Of a stretch of DNA of 8,710 nucleotides, positions 1 through 5,279 are shown piece by piece. Every line of letters begins with the position of its first letter. Within the stretch, counting starts at the first letter, position 1. The notes beneath the pieces were generated by a model, which had not been told where the DNA came from, ran no database searches, and was given only the letters and a program-made list of their open reading frames with translations. Source of the DNA: Bacillota bacterium. GTDB lineage: Bacteria > Bacillota > Clostridia > Acetivibrionales > DSM-1351. A program made the position numbers and the translations under genes. The DNA is taken from contig JAEZIU010000081.1 of NCBI GenBank assembly GCA_023436485.1, positions 1 to 8,710 of the forward strand, read 5' to 3'.

Positions 1-49
1 CACCTTGCCAAGGTGAAAGTCGCGAGTTCAAATCTCGTAACCCGCTCCA
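1..49 (+). tRNA. tRNA-Gly(GCC), 3' part only
   Basis: The window opens inside the anticodon arm. Bases 1-4 (CACC) pair with 12-15 (GGTG), and the 7-base loop TTGCCAA at 5-11 puts anticodon GCC at 7-9. The T arm follows at 22-38: stems GCGAG and CTCGT around loop TTCAAAT, with one G-T pair. The 3' acceptor strand AACCCGC is at 39-45, the discriminator T at 46 and an encoded CCA at 47-49. The D arm and 5' acceptor strand lie off the left edge. It sits 4 bases before a second glycine tRNA, so the two are probably co-transcribed. Confidence 0.93.
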
Positions 50-53
50 CTCT

Positions 54-127
54 GCGGGTGTAGTTCAATGGTAGAACATCAGCCTTCCAAGCTGATTGCG
101 TGGGTTCGATTCCCATCACCCGCTCCA
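54..127 (+). tRNA. tRNA-Gly(TCC)
   Basis: This is a complete 74-base cloverleaf. Acceptor strand GCGGGTG (54-60) pairs with CACCCGC (117-123), followed by discriminator T124 and encoded CCA (125-127). The anticodon stem TCAGC (79-83)/GCTGA (91-95) closes loop CTTCCAA, giving anticodon TCC at 86-88, which reads GGA/GGG glycine codons. The T loop is TTCGATT. With the adjacent GCC isoacceptor it covers the glycine codon box. A strong terminator begins 2 bases after the CCA, so this is the last gene of the tRNA unit. Confidence 0.98.
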
Positions 128-129
128 TA

Positions 130-170
130 AAAAAAAGAACTGTTTTCGTTTAGAAAACAGTTCTTTTTTT
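130..170 (+). terminator. Intrinsic terminator of the tRNA-Gly unit
   Basis: Bases 130-147 and 153-170 form a perfect 18-bp stem (A-run, GAACTGTTTTC / GAAAACAGTTC, T-run) around the 5-base loop GTTTA. The 3' arm ends in seven T's. It starts 2 bases after the tRNA CCA end, which fits termination of the tRNA transcript. The A-tract on the left arm means it could also work on the opposite strand. Confidence 0.95.
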
Positions 171-175
171 ATGCT

Positions 176-203
176 TTGACAACATGAAGTAAGCTTGTAC
201 AAA
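176..203 (+). promoter_or_regulatory. Candidate sigma-A promoter for the hprK operon
   Basis: A perfect TTGACA -35 hexamer lies at 176-181, just after the tRNA terminator. A 16-base spacer separates it from TACAAA at 198-203 (4 of 6 matches to TATAAT). The -10 overlaps a dyad centred between 198 and 199 (TTGTACAA core, extended by an outer pair on each side to 192-205), which could be an operator. Use of this promoter would give hprK an untranslated leader of roughly 220 bases. The weak -10 makes this a moderate call. Confidence 0.4.
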
Positions 204-289
204 CTAATTCAGCAAAAATTCATAAAAATCAGAATGTTGATGATACATAGCCTATAAAATAATATATAGGATTTTTAAGCCTTTATGGT

Positions 290-336
290 AAAAAGGGGGC
301 GATATATACAGTTTTGCTCCAGCCCATTTCCTTTTT
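290..336 (+). promoter_or_regulatory. Imperfect stem-loop in the hprK leader, possible attenuator
   Basis: AAAAAGGGGGC at 290-300 can pair with GCCC (322-325) plus CCTTTTT (330-336), leaving a 4-base ATTT bulge and a loop of about 21 bases. An alternative pairing uses GCTCC at 316-320. The G-rich arm and the T-rich 3' side resemble a weak terminator or attenuator, but the bulge and long loop make it unconvincing as a simple terminator. Confidence 0.25.
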
Positions 337-344
337 ATCTCCAT

Positions 345-373
345 TATAATATAATAATAAGGTATGTACCTTA
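345..373 (+). promoter_or_regulatory. TATAAT hexamers followed by a 16-base palindrome
   Basis: Two overlapping perfect TATAAT hexamers (345-350, 350-355) stand immediately before the inverted repeat TAAGGTA-TG-TACCTTA at 358-373. The hexamers have no good -35 at normal spacing (TTTCCT at 327-332 is the best). If they act as a -10, the palindrome would sit at the transcription start, where a repressor would block initiation. The palindrome is directly seen; the operator role is inference. Confidence 0.35.
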
Positions 374-430
374 AAGAAAAAAACAGGTGCTTTGTATTAG
401 CCTAATATACAACGAATTGAGGTGTTTCAG

Positions 431-1357
431 ATGTTTTCTGTAACCATAAGAGAGATATTGGAAGAGTTTCAGCTAGAAGAATTGACCGGGACCCCGGACT
501 ACGAGAATGTGGAAATCTCATCAGCCGATGTTAACAGGCCGGGATTACAGCTTGCGGGGTATATGGAATATTTTGGAACAGATAGAATGCAGATAATTGG
601 TAAAGGTGAAACTGCCTACTTGATGCAATTAACAGAGGAAGAACGGTATAAGAGACTGGAAAACTTCTTTAAATGTGGATTTCCGTGTATGGTTGTAGCC
701 AGGGGTTTAGGGGTTTTCCCTGAAATGATAGAAGTTGGACGAAAGTATAATATTCCTGTTCTAAGGACAGACGATGTAACATCCAGATTTATGAGTGGAG
801 TTATAAGATACCTGAATCTTCAGCTTGCACCAAGAACAAGTATGCACGGCGTGCTTGTAGAAGTATACGGTGAAGGTATACTGATACTGGGAGAAAGCGG
901 AGTGGGAAAAAGTGAAATAGCTCTGGAATTGGTAAAAAGGGGACACAGGCTTGTAGCTGACGATAATGTCGAAGTCAGAAAGGTTTCAGATAAGACCCTG
1001 GTAGGTACTGCTCCTGATATAATACGTCACTTTATAGAGATACGAGGCATTGGTATTCTTGATGTAAAAAACCTTTATGGCGTAGGTTCAGTAAAAATGA
1101 CAGAGAATATAAACCTTGTAATAAAGCTTGAACATTGGAATGATAAGAAAATATATGACAGACTTGGTCTTGAAGAAGAATTTACAGAAATATTGGGCCT
1201 TGCAGTGCCTTGTCTCAACATCCCGGTCAGCCCGGGAAGAAACCTGGCCATTATAGTTGAGGTGGCTGCCATGAACAACAGACAGAAGAAAATGGGATAC
1301 AATGCTGCAAAAGCTCTTAGTGAAAGAGTACTGGGAAATATAAACAAAGATATATAA
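431..1357 (+). CDS. hprK: HPr kinase/phosphorylase
   Basis: This bifunctional cytoplasmic enzyme phosphorylates and dephosphorylates a seryl residue of HPr (Ser46 in Bacillus). It controls CcpA-dependent catabolite repression and PTS sugar uptake in Firmicutes. The 308-residue product matches the family length. It has an N-terminal domain (about 1-130), then MHGVLVEV with a conserved His at 139, the Walker A loop GESGVGKS at 154-161, an Asp pair at 177-178, the family signature IEIRGIGILDVKNLYG around 203-218, and the C-terminal PVSPGRN loop at 265-271. I chose ATG at 431 because GAGGTG at 419-424 is spaced 6 bases before it; an in-frame GTG at 422 lies inside that site. The gene heads the dense + strand run. 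No HPr gene is in the window. Confidence 0.97.
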   Translation: MFSVTIREILEEFQLEELTGTPDYENVEISSADVNRPGLQLAGYMEYFGTDRMQIIGKGETAYLMQLTEEERYKRLENFFKCGFPCMVVARGLGVFPEMIEVGRKYNIPVLRTDDVTSRFMSGVIRYLNLQLAPRTSMHGVLVEVYGEGILILGESGVGKSEIALELVKRGHRLVADDNVEVRKVSDKTLVGTAPDIIRHFIEIRGIGILDVKNLYGVGSVKMTENINLVIKLEHWNDKKIYDRLGLEEEFTEILGLAVPCLNIPVSPGRNLAIIVEVAAMNNRQKKMGYNAAKALSERVLGNINKDI

Positions 1358-1390
1358 ATACATTTAAAACCCGGCTGGGAGGTTGGATCA

Positions 1391-2113
1391 TTGAATATAG
1401 TAGTTGATACACACACACATACAGTTTCAAGTGGACACGCATACAGTACGATTCAGGAAAACGCAAAAGAGGCTTATGCAAACGGAATTCGCATGATTAA
1501 TATTTCGGATCACGGTCCGGCAATGAAGGGAGCTCCGTTCCTTTATCATTTCGGCAATCTTGGAATTATACCGGATATACTGTATGGGGTAAGGATTGTA
1601 CGTGGCGTGGAATTGAATATTATGGATTATAACGGCACAGTAGACTTGCCGGAAAGATATTTAAAAATGTTGGAATTGGTTCTGGCCAGCTTTCACGATA
1701 TCTGTATAGAACCTTCTACGATTGAAAATCATACCAACGCAGCCATTGAAATATTAAAAAATCCGTATATAGATATATTTGCTCATCCGGGGAATCCCCA
1801 ATTCCAGATAGATATTGAAAAGGTTGTTAAAACCGCTAAGGAGTACAACAAACTTATCGAATTAAACAATCATTCCTTTGTTGTACGCAAGGGAAGTGAG
1901 GCGAATTGCAGGGAAATAGCACGGATGTGTAAAAAATATGGGGTAAGAATAACCACGGGTACAGATGCCCATATAAGCTTTAATATTGGCAGATTTGATA
2001 ATATTACCAAGATTTTTGAGGAAGTGCAGATGCCGGAAGAACTGGTAGTCACCACTTCCGTTGAGAAAATGGAAAGCTATTTGTCCGAAAGGAAAAAACG
2101 TATTGAAAAATAG
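1391..2113 (+). CDS. PHP-domain phosphatase, YcdX family
   Basis: The 240-residue product is a polymerase-and-histidinol-phosphatase (PHP) domain hydrolase that closely resembles E. coli YcdX in length and motifs. All the positions expected for its trinuclear metal site are present: H8, H10 (DTHTHT), H16, H41 (SDHGP), E74, H102, H132 (AHPGNP), D192 and H194 (TDAH). The segment HSFVVRKGSEANCREIA (161-177) is also typical. The family hydrolyses phosphoesters, but its natural substrate is not established, so the role here is open. Translation starts at TTG 1391, with GGGAGG at 1377-1382 spaced 8 bases; no ATG fits. It lies 33 bases after hprK and 28 bases before the preferred murB start, so it is probably part of the same transcript. 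Confidence 0.9.
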   Translation: MNIVVDTHTHTVSSGHAYSTIQENAKEAYANGIRMINISDHGPAMKGAPFLYHFGNLGIIPDILYGVRIVRGVELNIMDYNGTVDLPERYLKMLELVLASFHDICIEPSTIENHTNAAIEILKNPYIDIFAHPGNPQFQIDIEKVVKTAKEYNKLIELNNHSFVVRKGSEANCREIARMCKKYGVRITTGTDAHISFNIGRFDNITKIFEEVQMPEELVVTTSVEKMESYLSERKKRIEK

Positions 2114-2126
2114 AAATGGTCATAAG

Positions 2127-2133
2127 AAGGAGG
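2127..2133 (+). promoter_or_regulatory. Shine-Dalgarno site that places the murB start at an ATT codon
   Basis: AAGGAGG is a near-perfect ribosome binding site lying 13 bases after the PHP gene stop. In the murB frame there is no ATG, GTG or TTG at useful spacing; ATT at 2142 is 8 bases downstream. The nearest ATG (2135) is only one base away, out of frame, and meets a stop after six codons. Confidence 0.7.
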
Positions 2134-2141
2134 AATGCGTT

Positions 2142-3065
2142 ATTTTACAGAATGAGGGGTTTGTTCAGAAGTTAGTTTCTGTTACCGGAAAAGATGGAGT
2201 GTCAGTTAATGAACCTATGTCTAATCATACCTCCTTTAAAATAGGCGGGCCTGCAGATATAATGACTTACCCAAAAGACAGTACTCAGTTGGTAGGTATT
2301 GTAAGAGAGTGCATGAAATCTAATATACCGTTTATGGTCATGGGAAATGGTACTAATCTGTTAGTGTCAGACAAGGGTATAAGAGGTGTGGTAGTTAAAA
2401 TATATGACAATATGGCAGCCTTCAAGGTTGACAATGATACAATTGAACTTGAGGCAGGGTTACTTGTTTCAAAGGCATCGAAGCTGGCACTTGATTACTC
2501 CCTTACGGGGTTGGAATTTGCAGAAGGTATACCCGGCACTGTGGGTGGAGCCGTAACTATGAATGCGGGAGCCTATATAGGTGAAATGTGTATGGTTGTT
2601 TACCAGACCGAGTATATGGATCAGGAAGGCAATATCAGAACAATAACAGGGGATGAACACTGTTTTTCATATAGAAACAGTATCATTCAGAAATCAAAAG
2701 GCATTGTTCTTAAAACAGTATTAAAGCTTCAAAAGGGTGACAGCACAAAAATAAAGGAACAAATGGATGAGTTCAATTTTAAGAGAAGGGATAAGCAGCC
2801 TTTAGAGTGGCCCAGTGCAGGGAGTGTTTTCAAAAGACCCCAGGGATATTTCGTTGGCAAACTCATTGATGACAGCGGACTCAGAGGATTCAGTATTGGG
2901 GGAGCGCAGATATCCGACAAACACAGCGGCTTCATTATAAATCGAGGAGGCGCTACATGTAGTGATGTTTTAGCCTTGATAAAGCACATACAGAAGACTG
3001 TTGACAAAAAATTCGGAGTTCAGTTAGAGCCTGAACTAAGGATTATAGGAGACTTTAACCAATAA
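2142..3065 (+). CDS. murB: UDP-N-acetylenolpyruvoylglucosamine reductase
   Basis: MurB is a cytoplasmic flavoenzyme that uses NADPH to reduce UDP-GlcNAc-enolpyruvate to UDP-MurNAc, the second committed step of peptidoglycan precursor synthesis. With the ATT start the product is 307 residues, the normal length. The FAD-binding part shows HTSFKIGGPAD near the N-terminus, GNGTNLLVSD (68-77) and AEGIPGTVGGAV (127-138). The C-terminal part shows YRNS (177-180), SAGSVFKRP (225-233) with the likely proton-donor Ser228, and LEPELRIIG with the catalytic-type Glu near 298. The start is uncertain: ATT 2142 best fits the ribosome binding site. TTG 2103 or TTG 2061 would add 13 or 27 residues, overlap the PHP gene and lack a good site. 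The first ATG, around 2217, would remove a conserved N-terminal stretch. Confidence 0.95.
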   Translation: MLQNEGFVQKLVSVTGKDGVSVNEPMSNHTSFKIGGPADIMTYPKDSTQLVGIVRECMKSNIPFMVMGNGTNLLVSDKGIRGVVVKIYDNMAAFKVDNDTIELEAGLLVSKASKLALDYSLTGLEFAEGIPGTVGGAVTMNAGAYIGEMCMVVYQTEYMDQEGNIRTITGDEHCFSYRNSIIQKSKGIVLKTVLKLQKGDSTKIKEQMDEFNFKRRDKQPLEWPSAGSVFKRPQGYFVGKLIDDSGLRGFSIGGAQISDKHSGFIINRGGATCSDVLALIKHIQKTVDKKFGVQLEPELRIIGDFNQ

Positions 3066-3098
3066 AGTTATCACATACAAAAGATTTGGGGGATTAGG

Positions 3099-3974
3099 AT
3101 GAGATTTGTAATAGTGACGGGAATGTCAGGTGCGGGCAAAAGCCTTGTTACCAAATATTTAGAGGATATAGGATTTTTCTGCGTTGATAACCTTCCTCCA
3201 GCACTGATTCCCAAATTTGCCGAAATCAGTGCCCAGAGTGAAGGTAAGATGGAAAAAATTGCTCTGGTAATAGATATAAGAGGCGGTGAACTTTTACACG
3301 ACCTTTTCCCGGCTTTAGCAGAGGTCAAAGAATCGGGTTTCAGCTATGAAATACTGTTTCTTGAAGCCGATGACGATGTTCTTGTAAAAAGGTATAAGGA
3401 AAGCAGAAGACAGCATCCCTTGTCACCGGAGGGCCGCCTTATTAAGGGAATAAGGGAAGAAAGAAAGGCACTTCAGACCATAAAATCAAAGGCAAACTAT
3501 ATAATAGATACATCAACTCTTGTGACCAGGCAACTAAAACAGGAAATAAATGGTATATTCCTTGAAGGGAAAACCTTTAAAGGGATAATAATCAATGTGG
3601 TATCCTTTGGGTTTAAATATGGGATTCCAACAGATTGCGACCTTGTTTTTGATGTCAGGTTTATCCCAAACCCTTATTATATAGCTCCTATGAAGAAGCA
3701 GACAGGAAAGGATCAGATGGTTAAGGAATTTGTACTAAATGCTTCCGAAACAAAGGAATTTATAGCGAAGCTGGACAATATGCTGGATTTCCTGATTCCA
3801 AACTATATAAAAGAAGGGAAGTCCCAGCTTGACATCGGTATAGGATGTACAGGCGGAAGACACAGGTCGGTTGCTATTGCGGATGAAATATATAGAAGAC
3901 TGGAAGAAAAATTGCATAGGGTGGTTATTGAACACCGGGATATAGAGAAAGACGGTAAAGGGGTTGTAAAATGA
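3099..3974 (+). CDS. rapZ: RNase adapter/nucleotide-binding protein RapZ (YvcJ)
   Basis: RapZ/YvcJ family proteins are P-loop NTPases. In E. coli RapZ binds the small RNA GlmZ and controls glucosamine-6-phosphate synthase. In Bacillus YvcJ hydrolyses nucleotides and affects competence, and the RNA partner in Firmicutes is not settled. The 291-residue product has Walker A GMSGAGKS at 8-15, a Walker B-like VIDIRG at 57-62, FLEADDDVLVKRYKESRRQHPL at 87-108, and the conserved C-terminal domain with SFGFKYGIP (169-177), FDVRFIPNPYY (184-194) and GCTGGRHRSVAI (249-260). ATG 3099 follows GGGGGA at 3088-3093. Its stop overlaps the yvcK start as ATGA, which implies translational coupling. The rapZ-yvcK-whiA order is widely conserved in Firmicutes. 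Confidence 0.97.
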   Translation: MRFVIVTGMSGAGKSLVTKYLEDIGFFCVDNLPPALIPKFAEISAQSEGKMEKIALVIDIRGGELLHDLFPALAEVKESGFSYEILFLEADDDVLVKRYKESRRQHPLSPEGRLIKGIREERKALQTIKSKANYIIDTSTLVTRQLKQEINGIFLEGKTFKGIIINVVSFGFKYGIPTDCDLVFDVRFIPNPYYIAPMKKQTGKDQMVKEFVLNASETKEFIAKLDNMLDFLIPNYIKEGKSQLDIGIGCTGGRHRSVAIADEIYRRLEEKLHRVVIEHRDIEKDGKGVVK

Positions 3975-5275
3975 GTCGGTTCAGTTGGATGAAACCTGGC
4001 GCCAGAATCAAAAGATGGATAGTATTACTTTCAGCAGGTATAGCCTTAATATGTTTCAGTATATTATTTACCATATATAATTACGACAAGGGAATCCCTT
4101 ACATTATTGAAATGGCTACTTTGGCCTTCTTGGGCCTTGCCGGTGCTTTTGCTGCCTTCAGACTGCTTGTGAAAAATTTTGCCGGTAAATTAATGACCGG
4201 ACAGGATATAAGCAGCCTTCTCCATGAGAAAAAGTTCTCGGTAAAGGGTCCTAAAATAGTGTCAATAGGAGGCGGTACAGGCCTTTCTACAATGTTGAGA
4301 GGGCTTAAACAGTATTCATCAAACATTACTGCATTAGTAACTGTAGCGGACGATGGAGGGGGTTCAGGGGTGTTGCGGGAGGATTTGGGAATGCTGCCTC
4401 CGGGTGATATCCGAAATTGTATTCTTGCACTTGCAAATACGGAGCCCATAATGCAAAAGTTGCTACAATACAGATTCCAGGACGGAATGCTAAAAGGCCA
4501 AAGCTTCGGAAACCTGTTTCTGGCTGCCATGGATGGAATTTCAGACAGCTTCGAAGAGGCTGTGAAAAAAATGAGCGATGTTCTGGCGGTAACAGGTACG
4601 GTATTGCCGATTACACTGGAAGATGTAAGACTATGTGCCGAAACAGACAATGGAAATACAATCTTAGGCGAGTTTAATATAGGCCACAGAAGTGAAACCG
4701 ATAAATCGCGAATAAACAGGGTTTTCCTTAATCAGACAAAGGTTAAGCCTCTAAATGAAGCAATTGACGCTATTATGGAAGCCGATATTGTTGTGTTGGG
4801 TCCCGGAAGCCTTTATACAAGCATCATACCGAATCTTTTGGTTGATGGGGTATGTGATGCTCTGGGCAAAACAAGGGCTGTTATAGTATATGTTTGCAAT
4901 GTAATGACACAGCCCGGGGAAACTCAAGGCTACAAATTAAGTGACCACATAAAGGCAATAGAAAAGCATTCTCATAGAGGCTTGATTGATTATTGTATTG
5001 TAAATACATCAACAATTCCTGAAGAATTGAAGGAAAGGTACCGCAAAGACGGTGCGGAGCTGGTAAAGGTTGACTTTGACGTAGTAAAGAAAATGGGTAT
5101 TGAAATAATTAACGGAGATTTTAAAAGCATTAATAATGGTTATGTAAGGCATGATTCAAACAAGCTTGCGAAAAAGATAATGGAACTGGTAACCGAGCTT
5201 GTTCTGGCAAACGACGGAGACAGAATACTTGACTATTATTATGCAAAAGATAGAATCAATAAAATCGGAGGCTGA
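3971..5275 (+). CDS. yvcK: Gluconeogenesis factor YvcK, membrane-anchored form
   Basis: YvcK (CofD-related fold) is needed for growth on gluconeogenic carbon sources and for normal cell shape in Bacillus, and it binds UDP-sugars such as UDP-GlcNAc. The core begins near residue 94 with KIVSIGGGTGLSTMLRGL. It continues with TVADDGGGSGVLREDLGMLPPGD (124-146), LGPGSLYTSIIPNLL (276-290) and VMTQPGETQGY (311-321). At 434 residues it is over 100 longer than the roughly 317-residue Bacillus protein. The extra N-terminus carries two hydrophobic segments, about 15-38 and 43-66, and then a linker, so the protein is predicted to be anchored to the inner face of the membrane by a hairpin. ATG 3971 overlaps the rapZ stop, with GGGG 7 bases upstream. 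The debranching enzyme gene follows after 4 bases. Confidence 0.96.
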   Translation: MSRFSWMKPGARIKRWIVLLSAGIALICFSILFTIYNYDKGIPYIIEMATLAFLGLAGAFAAFRLLVKNFAGKLMTGQDISSLLHEKKFSVKGPKIVSIGGGTGLSTMLRGLKQYSSNITALVTVADDGGGSGVLREDLGMLPPGDIRNCILALANTEPIMQKLLQYRFQDGMLKGQSFGNLFLAAMDGISDSFEEAVKKMSDVLAVTGTVLPITLEDVRLCAETDNGNTILGEFNIGHRSETDKSRINRVFLNQTKVKPLNEAIDAIMEADIVVLGPGSLYTSIIPNLLVDGVCDALGKTRAVIVYVCNVMTQPGETQGYKLSDHIKAIEKHSHRGLIDYCIVNTSTIPEELKERYRKDGAELVKVDFDVVKKMGIEIINGDFKSINNGYVRHDSNKLAKKIMELVTELVLANDGDRILDYYYAKDRINKIGG

Positions 5276-5279
5276 TAAT

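Larger units (their letters stand above)
171..430. other. Gene-free hprK leader with several dyads
   Basis: No coding region is supported here. What can be seen: a promoter-like TTGACA at 176-181; a dyad TTGTACAA at 195-202; a weak TTGATG (237-242) with TAATAT (260-265) 17 bases on; an inverted repeat CCTATA/TATAGG (251-256/265-270); a long imperfect stem-loop at 290-336; overlapping TATAAT hexamers at 345-350 and 350-355; a palindrome at 358-373; a second dyad at 393-411 with core ATTAG-C-CTAAT; and the hprK ribosome binding site GAGGTG at 419-424. The density of dyads suggests a regulated leader, but none matches a catabolite-repression (cre) consensus or a riboswitch I recognise. Confidence 0.6.

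Noticed and set aside
237..265. TTGATG/TAATAT as an hprK promoter
   Set aside because: Each hexamer matches only 4 of 6 positions in a very A+T-rich stretch, so it is expected by chance; mentioned only within the leader description.
1075..1416. 113-codon open frame on the - strand across the hprK end
   Set aside because: It is a shadow of hprK codons; the low-complexity hydrophobic translation is unlike any known protein.
2061..2141. Upstream extension of murB to TTG 2061
   Set aside because: It would overlap the PHP gene by 53 bases, adds a Lys-rich tail read from PHP codons in another frame, and ignores the strong ribosome binding site at 2127-2133.
4099..4650. 183-codon open frame on the - strand
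   Set aside because: It lies wholly inside yvcK, is antisense to its conserved motifs, and its Ser/Pro-rich translation resembles no protein family. No ribosome binding site context supports it.
4417..4677. 86-codon open frame on the + strand in another frame of yvcK
   Set aside because: It sits inside the conserved yvcK core, with no separate ribosome binding site and an implausible Arg/Cys-rich product.
5199..5279. Upstream extension of the debranching enzyme start to 5199
   Set aside because: These codons are yvcK read out of frame; ATG 5280 has a good ribosome binding site and begins just before the conserved N-terminal domain.
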